A stretch of DNA of 46,959 nucleotides from Deltaproteobacteria bacterium (GTDB taxonomy: Bacteria; Desulfobacterota; Syntrophobacteria; BM002), in the NCBI GenBank assembly GCA_022340515.1, contig JAJDNT010000118.1, forward strand, positions 1 to 46,959, in the 5' to 3' direction. Below, in pieces: positions 1 through 8,809 of this stretch (position 1 is the first letter of the stretch; every line of letters starts with the position of its first letter). A program made the translations under genes and the position numbers. The notes beneath the pieces are model-generated. The model saw only the letters and a list, made by a program, of their open reading frames with translations. It did no database searches and was not told the origin of the DNA.

Positions 1-558
1 AAAAAATTGAGCAAACGAGTCTGGATACCTTCAGACCTAACTAGGCTGCATTTAGATAAGTTTTTTGTTCCCGAGGAGAACCTTGTTGGTGAACGGGGTA
101 AAGGACTGCATCAGGTACTTGCCACCTTCACTCAGAGCAGAATCCCTATTAGCGGACTCACATTGGGTACAGCGGTGGGAGCTTTTGAGGCGGGACTAGA
201 ACGGGCCACAAAGCGTGAAATATTCGGACAAAGGATTGCAGATTTCCAGGCTAAATCTTTCGAAATTGCCGATTTTTTTACCCGCATCCAAGCAGCCCGC
301 TTACTGGTGCTAAAGGCGGGTTGGACCAAAGACCAGGGCAAAGATTTCCGCCTGGAAGCTTCCATGGCCAAATACATGTCGGTGGAAATCGCCAGGCAGA
401 TTGGGGTTTGGGCGGCTGACCTTTTTGGTGCTGCTTCAGTGATGCAGGATCACCCCGTGCACAAATTCCCCATGGATGCCTGGGGTTCATCATTGGGAGA
501 GGGAACCCAGGACGTGCAAAAATTGATAATTTTTAGGGAAGTTATGAAGAAAAACTAA
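1..558 (+). CDS. Acyl-CoA dehydrogenase, C-terminal part (5' truncated by window edge)
   Basis: The reading frame is open from base 1, so the gene begins outside the window; the TTG at 7 is probably an internal codon. The visible 185 residues match the C-terminal helical domain of the acyl-CoA dehydrogenase flavoprotein family: FGQRIADFQA followed by a helix, and near the end the HPVHKF...GEGTQDVQKLIIFR stretch, which corresponds to the family's EGT-x-x-Q FAD/subunit contact. These enzymes oxidise acyl-CoA to enoyl-CoA, passing electrons to electron-transfer flavoprotein. Substrate cannot be told because the N-terminal and middle domains are missing. A GC-rich hairpin follows directly after the stop. 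Confidence 0.88.
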   Translation, partial: KKLSKRVWIPSDLTRLHLDKFFVPEENLVGERGKGLHQVLATFTQSRIPISGLTLGTAVGAFEAGLERATKREIFGQRIADFQAKSFEIADFFTRIQAARLLVLKAGWTKDQGKDFRLEASMAKYMSVEIARQIGVWAADLFGAASVMQDHPVHKFPMDAWGSSLGEGTQDVQKLIIFREVMKKN

Positions 559-564
559 AGGCTT

Positions 565-669
565 GCGCCCGCCCGCCTCGCCCTGCCCGTCCGCCATCGG
601 CTTCGCCGTCAGGCGATTGCCGGGCGGGCTCGCATGGCGGGCGGGGATTTCGGATTGCGGATTGGGCGA
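565..669. repeat. GC-rich REP-like hairpin plus GATTTCGGATTG word repeat
   Basis: A 10-bp outer stem (568-577 with 636-645) and an inner 8-bp stem (582-589 with 621-628) form a long GC-rich hairpin just after the acyl-CoA dehydrogenase stop. There is no clear T-tract, so it is more REP-like than a classical terminator. Bases 628-643 (GCTCGCATGGCGGGCG) recur exactly, in reverse orientation, at 34091-34106 inside the second structured repeat. A short run of the word GGATTTCGGATTGCGGATT follows at 648-666. Confidence 0.7.
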
Positions 670-797
670 TGATCTTATACCTTTGCCTGTATAGACATTC
701 CTCTATTTATGTTTAACGTTTTACAGAAGAAAAGCTTATCTGATAAATTAAATACTAGGAAAAACAACAATACCTTACGGTCGAGGAGGAGAGCAGC

Positions 798-2690
798 ATG
801 GCCAAAAGGACAGATCGCCCATCATCGGAGGATAAAAATGTCTTCGAAAAACTCAGGTCTTCACTCGGCGACATTCCGCCCAAGGGGGATCCCGGCCGTC
901 GCAAATTTCACTTCTCTTTCTGGTACTTTCTTTTGGCGCTACTGGCTTTGTCGCTTATTCACGACTATTTCATGGCCAGTAAGGTCAACACCATCCCTTA
1001 TTCAGAATTCAAACGCTACGTAACCGAGGGCAAGGTCCAAAAACTGTCCATAAAGCCGCAGCAAATAACCGGCACACTTACTCAAGACGAAAAAGGAGGC
1101 GAGGCTCGGCAGTTTGTTACCGTAAGGGTGGATGATCCAGAACTGGTAAAACTACTGGACGAGAAGAAAATCGACTACACCGGTCATTACGAAAGCAAAT
1201 GGCTGGCCAACATTCTGGCCTGGGTTCTGCCCCTTGCTTTATTCATCATTGTTTGGAGGTTTCTCATTGGCCGCATGGCTGGCGGCCCGCAAGGGGTTCT
1301 CTCCGTGGGCAAAGCCCGGGCGAAGATCTACGCAGAACGTGAGGTGGGCGTAACTTTCAAGGACGTGGCCGGCATTGACGAGGCCAAGCAAGAGCTTCAG
1401 GAAATTGTCGAATTCCTCCAGACACCGGAGAAGTTCACTCGTCTCGGGGGAAAGATTCCCAAGGGTGTCTTGTTAGTGGGCGCGCCGGGCACGGGCAAGA
1501 CCTTGTTGGCCAAGGCCGTGGCGGGTGAGTCCGGAGTGCCTTTTTTCAGCATCAGCGGCTCTGATTTTGTCGAGATGTTCGTTGGCGTGGGTGCTGCTAG
1601 AGTGCGCGATCTCTTTGCCCAGGCCAAGGAGAATGCTCCCTGCATCATCTTTGTGGACGAACTGGATGCCTTGGGCAAAGCCCGGGGCATGAGTCCCCTC
1701 GGGGGGCACGATGAGCGGGAACAGACCCTTAATCAACTCTTGGTAGAAATGGACGGTTTCGATGCCACTGTTGGGGTAATTATCATGGCTGCCACAAATC
1801 GCCCCGAGATCCTCGATCCTGCCCTTCTGCGGGCAGGACGCTTCGACCGGCATGTAGCCTTAGACCGTCCTGACATTCGAGGTCGGGAAGCTATTCTCAA
1901 GGTTCATGCAAAAGGTGTGAAGCTTGGATCTGATGTGGAACTCGCCAAGGTGGCGGCCCTTACTCCTGGTTTTGTGGGGGCGGACCTAGCCAACCTCATC
2001 AACGAGGCAGCCCTGCTTTCAGCCCGCCGCAACAAGAAAAGTGTTGGTATGGCTGAATTTCAAGAGGCCATAGATCGGATCATTGGTGGGCTGGAAAAGA
2101 AAAACCGGATGATGAACGAAAAGGAAAAACACATCGTAGCCTACCATGAAAGCGGTCACGCCCTGGTGGCCATGAGCGTGCCCACCGCCGATCCCGTCAA
2201 TAAAGTCTCCATTATTCCCAGAGGAATTGCTGCCCTGGGTTACACCCAGCAACTTCCCACCGAGGACCGTTACCTCATGACTCGGGAGGAACTCCTTGAC
2301 CGGCTTTGTGTACTTTTAGGAGGCCGGGTGGCGGAGGAAATTGTCTTTAAAGACATATCCACGGGTGCACAGAATGACTTGCAGCGGGCTACCGACATTG
2401 CCCGCAGTATGGTGACAGAGTATGGCATGAGCGAGAAGTTGGGCTTGGTCACCTACGCCAAAGAGAGAAGGCCACTTTTTCTGGAAACGGGCTTTTCCCC
2501 CGCCAAGGAATATAGTGACCAGACCGCCAAAGAGATCGATGCCGAGGTCTCACGCTTAATGTCGGAGGCTCACGACCGGGTCCAGAAGATACTTACGGAA
2601 AAGCGAGAAAAACTAGAAGTCCTTTCGCAAACTCTGCTGGAAAAAGAGACCATCCTCGGGGACGAACTTAAGAAACTATTAGAATTGTAG
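798..2690 (+). CDS. ftsH: ATP-dependent zinc metalloprotease FtsH
   Basis: Membrane-anchored AAA+ protease that extracts and degrades misfolded membrane proteins and selected soluble regulators. The 630 residues are of usual length. Two N-terminal transmembrane segments (about residues 37-56 and 135-153) flank a periplasmic domain. The AAA+ module has Walker A GAPGTGKT (about 227-234), Walker [12 protein letters not shown] and the second region of homology [20 protein letters not shown]. The zinc site is HESGH at 450-454, with a third ligand expected in the later [12 protein letters not shown] segment. Walker B region reads [11 protein letters not shown] where most FtsH have DEIDA.GR.RG, a mild variation. 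The ATG at 798 is preceded by GAGGAGAG. It is transcribed alone between hairpin repeats. Confidence 0.97.
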   Translation: MAKRTDRPSSEDKNVFEKLRSSLGDIPPKGDPGRRKFHFSFWYFLLALLALSLIHDYFMASKVNTIPYSEFKRYVTEGKVQKLSIKPQQITGTLTQDEKGGEARQFVTVRVDDPELVKLLDEKKIDYTGHYESKWLANILAWVLPLALFIIVWRFLIGRMAGGPQGVLSVGKARAKIYAEREVGVTFKDVAGIDEAKQELQEIVEFLQTPEKFTRLGGKIPKGVLLVGAPGTGKTLLAKAVAGESGVPFFSISGSDFVEMFVGVGAARVRDLFAQAKENAPCIIFVDELDALGKARGMSPLGGHDEREQTLNQLLVEMDGFDATVGVIIMAATNRPEILDPALLRAGRFDRHVALDRPDIRGREAILKVHAKGVKLGSDVELAKVAALTPGFVGADLANLINEAALLSARRNKKSVGMAEFQEAIDRIIGGLEKKNRMMNEKEKHIVAYHESGHALVAMSVPTADPVNKVSIIPRGIAALGYTQQLPTEDRYLMTREELLDRLCVLLGGRVAEEIVFKDISTGAQNDLQRATDIARSMVTEYGMSEKLGLVTYAKERRPLFLETGFSPAKEYSDQTAKEIDAEVSRLMSEAHDRVQKILTEKREKLEVLSQTLLEKETILGDELKKLLEL

Positions 2691-2702
2691 ATTGGCAAGA
2701 TA

Positions 2703-2840
2703 GGTGTCGGGTGTCAGGTTTCAGGTTTCAAGAAGAAAAAGCAAAAACGCTAAACTTTAATCCTATATAGTTATACCTGAACACTGAAGATCGGCTGCAA
2801 AAAATCCCAGCTCCCTTTAGGGTAGTTCCTTTGCATGAGG
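2703..2840. repeat. GTGTCAGG word repeat, copy 1
   Basis: Starts with tandem GGTGTCGGGTGTCAGG words and ends with the related complementary word ACCTGAACACTGAA. Bases 2703-2780 closely match 46575-46655 (shared words GAAGAAAAAGC and ACGCTAAACTTTAATCCT). It fills the gap between the convergent ftsH and pepA genes. Confidence 0.7.
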
Positions 2841-2845
2841 TAGGA

Positions 2846-4363
2846 TTATTTATTGTCCTTTGTAAGAGGCTTCCAGCTCTGCACTAGCCGGGTGAGCAAT
2901 TGCACACCCATGCCTGTGGCCCCTTTGGGCACCAAAGCACTCCCTTTATCCTCCCAGGCACAGCCGGCAATGTCCAGATGAGCCCAAGGAACTCCTTCGG
3001 GTACGAATTGTTTCAGAAAAATCGCAGCAGTAATTGCTCCTGCTTTGCGGCCGTCAACGTTTTTGAGATCGGCAACCTCGCTCTTCATCGACTCCAAGTA
3101 GCTATCCCAAAGGGGAAGTGGCCAAACCTTCTCCCCACTTTCCTCCGAGGCAGCCTGCAACCTTGCGTGTAGTTCCTCGTTATTACCCATAAGTCCCGCG
3201 ACATTGTCTCCCAGTGCCACAACGCATGCTCCGGTAAGAGTGGCAAGATCGATTATGGCCTGCGGCTTATAGCGTTCGGCATAAGTGAGAGCATCGGCTA
3301 AAATCATTCGTCCCTCTGCGTCGGTGTTTATAACCTCAACGTTTAAACCGCTCAAGGAGTGGATTACATCTCCCGGCTTGTAGGCCTTGCCGCTAGGGAG
3401 ATTTTCCGTGAAGGGAATTATAGCCACAACCCTCACCGGCAAGTTCAAGGCAGCGATAGTCTGCATGGCCCCGATTACGGCAGCACTTCCCGCCATGTCA
3501 TGCTTCATCTTGTCCATGTCCTTTGCCGGCTTTATGGAAATTCCACCACTGTCAAAAGTGATACCTTTGCCCACAAGAACCACGGGGGGCCCCTTTTCGC
3601 CCGAAGGCCGATAATCCATCACCGCCATGAGACCCGGTTCTTCACTTCCCTGGGCTACCGCTAGAAAAGCGCCCATCCCCAGTTTCTTGGCCTCAGGCTC
3701 CCGGATAAGCTTGAAGCGCATACCAGCCCGCGCCGCCACATCTTTGGCCTTCTTGGCCAAAAAACTAGGAGTAGCTTGATTGGAGGGCAAAGTGACTAGA
3801 TCCCGAGCCAGATAAATCCCTGCCGCCATCTTTTTTGCCTGGTCAACACCAGTTAATAAGGCTTTGGTCTTCCTGCCGCTGATAATAGTTAAGCAGTCAA
3901 AATCCTTGATTTTATCCCGCTCCTTGGTAAGTAGTTCAGTGAACTGGTAAAGGCCCAGCATTCCACCCAAGACGCAAGCTTCAGCCGTTTCCCCCACAGC
4001 GAGAGGGAATTCGCTGTCCAGTGGAATCGGTAAAACCGCTCGAGGCTGACGCCGATCCCTCAGGGTTTTGAGGGCCTGGGCCGTTGCCTCTCTCAAAGTC
4101 TGGGCAGTGAAATTCTGCCTTTTCCCCAGCCCCATGAGAAAAATGCGTTTTATTGCCGCAGAATCCTGAGTAAAGAGAAGAACATTTTCCAGGTGTTCGC
4201 CGCGAAAATCACCGGCTTCTATCACCCGGCTGATTATTGATCCAGTAACACCGTTGACTGCAGCCGCAGACTCGAGCAACTTATGGTCTCCGTCGAAATG
4301 AAAGAGTAACACCGCTTCCGCTGCCGAAGTGGATATGTCACCTTTCTGAATCTTTATTTCCAT
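2846..4363 (-). CDS. pepA: Leucyl aminopeptidase (M17 family)
   Basis: Cytosolic two-metal aminopeptidase that removes N-terminal residues from peptides; some relatives also bind DNA. The 505 residues are typical. The C-terminal catalytic domain contains GKGITFDSGGISIKP, giving metal-binding K266 and D271 and catalytic K278, and NTDAEGRMILADAL with D348, E350 and catalytic R352. The N-terminal macro-like domain is more divergent, as usual. The ATG at 4363 follows AAAGGAGTG on the coding strand. It is convergent with ftsH and lies downstream of the TPR lipoprotein gene on the same strand with about 190 bp between them, so it may have its own promoter. Confidence 0.96.
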   Translation of the reverse strand: MEIKIQKGDISTSAAEAVLLFHFDGDHKLLESAAAVNGVTGSIISRVIEAGDFRGEHLENVLLFTQDSAAIKRIFLMGLGKRQNFTAQTLREATAQALKTLRDRRQPRAVLPIPLDSEFPLAVGETAEACVLGGMLGLYQFTELLTKERDKIKDFDCLTIISGRKTKALLTGVDQAKKMAAGIYLARDLVTLPSNQATPSFLAKKAKDVAARAGMRFKLIREPEAKKLGMGAFLAVAQGSEEPGLMAVMDYRPSGEKGPPVVLVGKGITFDSGGISIKPAKDMDKMKHDMAGSAAVIGAMQTIAALNLPVRVVAIIPFTENLPSGKAYKPGDVIHSLSGLNVEVINTDAEGRMILADALTYAERYKPQAIIDLATLTGACVVALGDNVAGLMGNNEELHARLQAASEESGEKVWPLPLWDSYLESMKSEVADLKNVDGRKAGAITAAIFLKQFVPEGVPWAHLDIAGCAWEDKGSALVPKGATGMGVQLLTRLVQSWKPLTKDNK

Positions 4364-4551
4364 CGGTCACTCCTTTGGTCAGCATCCAGCGATCAGCGCT
4401 TCCATTAGATGTTTTGCCACAGAATAGTGTTTTTACCACAAGGGCTACAAAGAAAGCATGATAATCTGCAGCTTGATGCGTGGTAGCGAATTAGGCGCAA
4501 CTGCTGTGTGATGTGAGATATGGGGTCTAGACATTTAGAATTCTAGATCCT

Positions 4552-5265
4552 TTATCTGGGATCTCTAGGCTCTCTAGGGTCATTGGGAGCTGGAATTCCT
4601 CCCTTTGATGGAAAAATTTCTAGCAGGAATGGATCAAGCCGGTAATCGGAATCCAGCTTCCGCAATTCCTTCAACGCACTCCACGACTCTCCAACTTCGT
4701 CTGCCCTGGCCGCAGCCAGGGCCAAGCAGTGCCAATTATCCGGGTCATTCGGTTCTAATTTTGTGGCTCGCCGACATGAAATTAGAGCCTCGTGGTAGTG
4801 TTTCTGTTTCAGGGTAGCCATGCCGAGGCCACGATAATTTTCACCACACTCGGGCTCTATGTCCACAGCCTGGCGAAAGGTCTGCTCTGCTCTCCCATAT
4901 TCACCCAATTCCATGTATGCCATCCCAAGATTGTAGAAAAGATCCCCTCTTTCCATACCAAGATCAATTGCTCGCAAATATTCGCCCACTTCATCTGAGT
5001 GCAGGCCGAGCTGGCCATAGGCGTAGCCCAGATGATAATGAGCCAGCCCATTACCGGGCTCTTGACTTAACACGCGCAAATGTTGTTCAACAGCCTCTTC
5101 GAAACGACCTTGCCTGAGAGGCAAATCAGCATATTCGGGACAGACCCAGCGTTCATCTGCGAGGTATTTTTTCTGCTCGTTCAGACTTTGACAACCAAAG
5201 GTAACGAGTAAGAGAATGATTAAAATTAGTGCCAGCACTATGCTTTTGCACTTACTGAGGCTCAT
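4552..5265 (-). CDS. TPR-repeat lipoprotein
   Basis: Start set at ATG 5265, because AAAAGGGG lies just upstream and the residues from here form a signal sequence (MSLSKCKSIVLALILIILLLVTFGC); an in-frame start at 5316 would add 17 residues unlike an export signal. The Cys after TFG suggests lipidation although the lipobox is imperfect. At least four tetratricopeptide units follow (for example ALAHYHLGYAYGQLG-like, FYNLGMAYMELGEYGRAEQ and YRGLGMATLKQKHYHEA), a scaffold for protein contacts at the inner or outer membrane. The C-terminus is proline-rich. Specific partner unknown; related proteins accompany pilus or envelope assembly systems, but nothing adjacent points to one. Confidence 0.82.
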   Translation of the reverse strand: MSLSKCKSIVLALILIILLLVTFGCQSLNEQKKYLADERWVCPEYADLPLRQGRFEEAVEQHLRVLSQEPGNGLAHYHLGYAYGQLGLHSDEVGEYLRAIDLGMERGDLFYNLGMAYMELGEYGRAEQTFRQAVDIEPECGENYRGLGMATLKQKHYHEALISCRRATKLEPNDPDNWHCLALAAARADEVGESWSALKELRKLDSDYRLDPFLLEIFPSKGGIPAPNDPREPRDPR

Positions 5266-5287
5266 TGTCTGACCCCTTTTTTCCCTC

Positions 5288-5441
5288 GGAGTGATGGAGG
5301 AATGGAGGAGGGTCAAATTCGGATCTCGGATTTCGGATTTCGGATTGAAAAAAGAATAAATTTCATATCAAAAACTCAATTTGAAGTCCACAATCCGCAA
5401 TCCGCATTCCCAAATCCGCAATCGAATTACTCCAGCACTCC
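5288..5441. repeat. GGATTTCGGATTG hairpin repeat, copy 1
   Basis: Left arm runs from GGAGTGATGGAGG through iterated GGATTTCGGATTTCGG; right arm carries AATCCGCAATCCGC and ends CTCCAGCACTCC, so the element folds back on itself. The unpaired middle (TTTGAAGTCCACA) and the arms recur at 29747-29877. It occupies the 5' flank of the TPR lipoprotein gene. Confidence 0.75.
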
Positions 5442-5830
5442 AATATCGATTCGACCCTCCCCCCAAGTAAACTTGGGGAAGATAGTCTATCATACCAATG
5501 GCGACTGCAGACATCTAAATGCTGCAAACTTGATGCCGATATGTTAATAAGAGTTTCCCCAAAAATGAGTGGATGATTCTTATAACCTATGTTCTAGAGT
5601 TAGTTTACCTTTGCTAGGTAAATGAAAGGGGCCTTGCTGATGTCTCGTCTGTCGTTCCAGGGCTCACGGTCTGGTCACTTCTACCCCTTGCTAGGGCCTG
5701 CATGGAGATGTGGTGCACACTAAACAGGAATCCTGCCAATGGATGCCGCGAATCATGCGCGTTGTGGAGTAGCTTCCCCGTGGCCTATGTCACGAGAATA
5801 TTTTTGGGAAAACTCCTGAGATGTTACCAA
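5442..5830. other. Non-coding gap upstream of the acyl-CoA synthetase gene
   Basis: No convincing gene: the short frames here lack ribosome sites and recognisable residues. One small perfect hairpin is visible, CCCCAAGT-AA-ACTTGGGG at 5461-5478, without a T-tract on either strand. Confidence 0.55.
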
Positions 5831-5859
5831 TTGACAGGGCAAAATCCCACCGTTAGTAT
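5831..5859 (+). promoter_or_regulatory. Sigma70-type promoter for the acyl-CoA synthetase gene
   Basis: Perfect -35 TTGACA (5831-5836), 17-bp spacer, -10 TAGTAT (5854-5859), about 73 bp upstream of the GTG start at 5933. Predicted from consensus only. Confidence 0.6.
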
Positions 5860-5932
5860 GTGCTTTCCTGCAGACCCGTTGCAAGAACTCCCGAATTTCT
5901 AAATTCTTAAATGTATTCCTCGAGGTGCTACT

Positions 5933-8029
5933 GTGAAAGACTTCTTCTACCCAGAGAGTGTTGCAGTTGTTGGTGTCTCCCCCTCTCCCACCAACCTCGC
6001 CAGAGCTATTGTCTATCATCTCAATGAATTTCGCTACACGGGCAAGATCTATTTAGTCGGCCCCAAGGGCGGCTCTTTCATGGATTACCCTATCTATCCG
6101 ACAATTTCCCACATACCCGAGGAGGTTGATCTTGCGGCAATCCTTACCCCGGCCTCTACCTTACCTGAAATTATGGAAATGTGTGGACACAAGGGTATAA
6201 AGCGACTGGTAATCGAATCTGCCGGCTTCAGCGAATTGGGGGATGAGGGCAAAGAGTTGGAAGAGCAGCTGGTCGCCATAGCAAGCAAATATGGCATCCG
6301 CTTCATCGGCCCTAACTGCATCGGGGTAATCAACAAGGAAAATGGTCTGGCCACTCCATTCATGCCCTTCAGCAACACCTTCAATTTAGGTCCCCTTTCT
6401 ATCATTTCTCAGAGTGGAGGAGTGGGAGGTGCTTTGTTAAACGAGCTGGCAAGTGAAAATCTTGGTTTCAACAAATTCGCCTCTATTGGCAACAAGTTGG
6501 ACACCGATGAGAACGACCTCCTCGAGTACTTCTTAGAGGATAGCGGTACAGAGACTGCTTTTCTTTATTTGGAAGGCATTGCGGACGGTCGCCGACTCAT
6601 GGAAATCGCTTTCCGCTCCAACAAACCCATCCTAGTACACAAATCCAATACTAGCGAGGCCAGTACCAGAATCGCCAGGTCACACACTGGTTCTCTCTCC
6701 GCCTCCGAGGAGGTGGTCAATGCAGCTTTTCGACAATGCTCCATCCATCGGGTCACCGACATGACCTCAACTTTAACAGCCATCAAGGCACACGGCCTGC
6801 CCCCAATGCGTGGCAACCGGCTCGCGGTAATCTCACGCTCAGGGGGTCACGCTGTGGTTGCAGCCGACGCTGCTGCCAAATACAGTTTTGTCCTGCAACC
6901 CTTTCCGGAAGAATTCTTGAGGATGGTTGAAGGCCGTCTCCGTGCTGGGGTTATCCGGTTGGGAAACCCCATGGATTTGGGGGACCTTTTTGATTTTGAC
7001 CTTTTTCACCAAATCGTAAGAGACACCCTGGGCCGTGAGGACATTGATGGGATGCTGGTTGTATTGAACTACAATGGCATTTTTTTTCAGGAAGATAGCC
7101 GAAATTTGGCAGGAAAAATCAAGGAGATCTGTTTGCAAGGGCAAAAACCTGTGGCCCTATGCCTTGTCACCACAGAAGAGGAGTGGCGTTTAAACCGTCG
7201 TAATCACCCCGGCTTTCCCATGTTCACCGACCCGGAAGAGGCCGCAAAGGCTCTGGCCATTTCCAGAGACTTCTACCACCGTCGTAATATCTCCAGCTTT
7301 GAAGAGGCTAAAACCATCGCAGTTGATCAGCGGAAACCCTTAGCTATTTTGGCCGAGGCCAAAACTAGACAAGCACAGCAGCTCACCACGGTTGAGTCCT
7401 TTGAAATTCTGTCAAATTACTCCATTCCCTTAGCTTCATGGCGCCAAGCCAGAAGCAGTCAAGAGGCGGCAGCTCAAGCCACAGCCTTGGGATTCCCAGT
7501 GGCCATGAAGGTGGTGGGTGAGGGGTTTGTCCACAAATCCGACGCAGGGGGAGTGCTACTCGATCTTAACTCCGAAGTTGAGGCGAGGGATGGATACGAT
7601 CGGCTGGCTGCCATAATTCAGACCACTGAATCGCAGGCCAAGGAAAAAGTTACTTTGGTGCAAAAAATGGTTTCTCAAGGCTATGAAGTTTTTGTGGGCG
7701 CCAAGCAGGATCCCGTCTTTGGGCCAGTGATTCTTGCCGGCCTGGGGGGAGTATATGTGGAGGTCTTCGGAGATGTGGCTTTTAGAGTGGCTCCTGTGAG
7801 CGCTGCCGAAGCCAGGAAGATGTTTGCCGAAATTCGTGGCAGCCAGATTCTGAAAGGAGTGCGAGGGCAGCCACCTGGAGACCTCGAGGCTCTCATCGAC
7901 ACTGTGCAGCGGATCTCTCAACTAGTCTGCGATCTACCCCAGATCCAAGAACTAGACTTAAATCCCATCAAGGTTTTACCGAAGGGTCAGGGATGCCTGG
8001 TAGTGGATTGCAGGATGGTACTTTCGTGA
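5933..8029 (+). CDS. Acetate/acyl-CoA ligase (ADP-forming), fused alpha-beta subunits
   Basis: NDP-forming acyl-CoA synthetase that interconverts acyl-CoA, ADP and phosphate with free acid, CoA and ATP; in anaerobes it recovers ATP from acyl-CoA or activates acids. The 698 residues hold an N-terminal CoA-binding Rossmann domain (about 1-130, starting FYPESVAVVGVSPSP), a succinyl-CoA ligase-like domain with the SHTGSLSASEE motif whose H251 corresponds to the conserved phosphohistidine region, and a C-terminal ATP-grasp domain (about 470-698, GFPVAMKVVGEGFVHKSDAGG). The GTG start at 5933 follows CGAGGTG; a TTGACA promoter lies upstream. Substrate is not readable; acetate, propionate, branched or aromatic acids are possible. 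Confidence 0.92.
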   Translation: MKDFFYPESVAVVGVSPSPTNLARAIVYHLNEFRYTGKIYLVGPKGGSFMDYPIYPTISHIPEEVDLAAILTPASTLPEIMEMCGHKGIKRLVIESAGFSELGDEGKELEEQLVAIASKYGIRFIGPNCIGVINKENGLATPFMPFSNTFNLGPLSIISQSGGVGGALLNELASENLGFNKFASIGNKLDTDENDLLEYFLEDSGTETAFLYLEGIADGRRLMEIAFRSNKPILVHKSNTSEASTRIARSHTGSLSASEEVVNAAFRQCSIHRVTDMTSTLTAIKAHGLPPMRGNRLAVISRSGGHAVVAADAAAKYSFVLQPFPEEFLRMVEGRLRAGVIRLGNPMDLGDLFDFDLFHQIVRDTLGREDIDGMLVVLNYNGIFFQEDSRNLAGKIKEICLQGQKPVALCLVTTEEEWRLNRRNHPGFPMFTDPEEAAKALAISRDFYHRRNISSFEEAKTIAVDQRKPLAILAEAKTRQAQQLTTVESFEILSNYSIPLASWRQARSSQEAAAQATALGFPVAMKVVGEGFVHKSDAGGVLLDLNSEVEARDGYDRLAAIIQTTESQAKEKVTLVQKMVSQGYEVFVGAKQDPVFGPVILAGLGGVYVEVFGDVAFRVAPVSAAEARKMFAEIRGSQILKGVRGQPPGDLEALIDTVQRISQLVCDLPQIQELDLNPIKVLPKGQGCLVVDCRMVLS

Positions 8030-8069
8030 GCACTGTGAGATCAGTATCCAAATTGCGGCGAGTATTCTA

Positions 8070-8140
8070 ACCACAAAGAGCACAAAGGGCACAAAGATAT
8101 ATTTGGTTATTCTCTTTGTGTTCTTTGTGTCCTTGGTGGT
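8070..8140. repeat. CACAAAG iterated hairpin, copy 1
   Basis: Left arm has ACCACAAAGAGCACAAAGGG words; right arm has TCTTTGTGTTCTTTGTGTCC and ends GGTGGT. The arms are imperfect inverted copies over about 30 bp with a roughly 11-base AT-rich loop. It lies between the convergent acyl-CoA synthetase and AbrB-like genes, where it could also help end transcription. A second hairpin of the same words is at 31358-31432. Confidence 0.8.
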
Positions 8141-8187
8141 GAAATCACCTAGATGTCGGATGTGCGCTCTCCATGCTGAGTGAACTA

Positions 8188-8544
8188 TCACTCGACCTTG
8201 CGAAGTATGAGATCGTCTCCTTGGCGGAGAACCTGAAAAACATCACCTTGGTGAAAGCCAAGTTTCTCTAAAAGGAGAGAGCGAGTCAGAGTAATGCTCC
8301 CACTTTGGCCTATACTTCTTCTATAGCCCGGGTCAGTAATCTGTAGCATCGCCTTATCCTTGGCTTTTGGCATCTCGAATTCTGGAATCTCACCAAGCTG
8401 TCGTAGGCCCTTCACATAAAGATCCTGCACCTGGCTTTTCATCTTTATCCCAAATATGCGTTGGACCTCTTCCAGTGACTTTCCTTTTTGTACCTCCAGG
8501 GCTACCGTTTTGGGATCCACAGGAGGACTCCCGCCTGCCGCCAT
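8188..8544 (-). CDS. Small protein with C-terminal AbrB/SpoVT-like domain
   Basis: A 118-residue protein not recognised as a named family. The last 45 residues (SGSITLTRSLLLEKLGFHQGDVFQVLRQGDDLILRKVE) resemble the swapped-hairpin AbrB/MazE DNA-binding fold: a hydrophobic strand, LLEKLGF-x-x-GD, then a second strand ending ILRK. The N-terminal half is helical and charged. ATG at 8544 follows GGAGGGA on the coding strand. No toxin gene accompanies it, so an antitoxin role is not supported; a transcriptional regulator is the simplest guess. Monocistronic and convergent with the acyl-CoA synthetase gene. Confidence 0.72.
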   Translation of the reverse strand: MAAGGSPPVDPKTVALEVQKGKSLEEVQRIFGIKMKSQVQDLYVKGLRQLGEIPEFEMPKAKDKAMLQITDPGYRRSIGQSGSITLTRSLLLEKLGFHQGDVFQVLRQGDDLILRKVE

Positions 8545-8809
8545 AAATGTCCCTCCATCAGTCGAGATGCCTTATCAATAATACTGGAGAAATTATCTGA
8601 AGCTAATATTGAGGTAGGTGGGTGACGTCCACTATTTACTAATTACTACATTTTAGCGGTATTTGCTTTGATGTCAATGCCTGATAACACTACCTCTTTC
8701 TTGTTACTCCAAAATCTGCTATGGTTATTTAGTGATATCAAATCCATAACGTCTTATTGCTTTTTATCAGATCATCGTCATTATTAGCCAATCCGGGGAG
8801 ACTTCACTA

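Noticed and set aside
5702-5902. Small ORF upstream of the acyl-CoA synthetase
   Set aside because: No ribosome site, no recognisable residues, and it overlaps a predicted promoter for the real gene.
8070-8140. CRISPR-like array from CACAAAG words
   Set aside because: Words are 8-12 bp without unique spacers of even length, and arms are inverted rather than direct; no cas genes.
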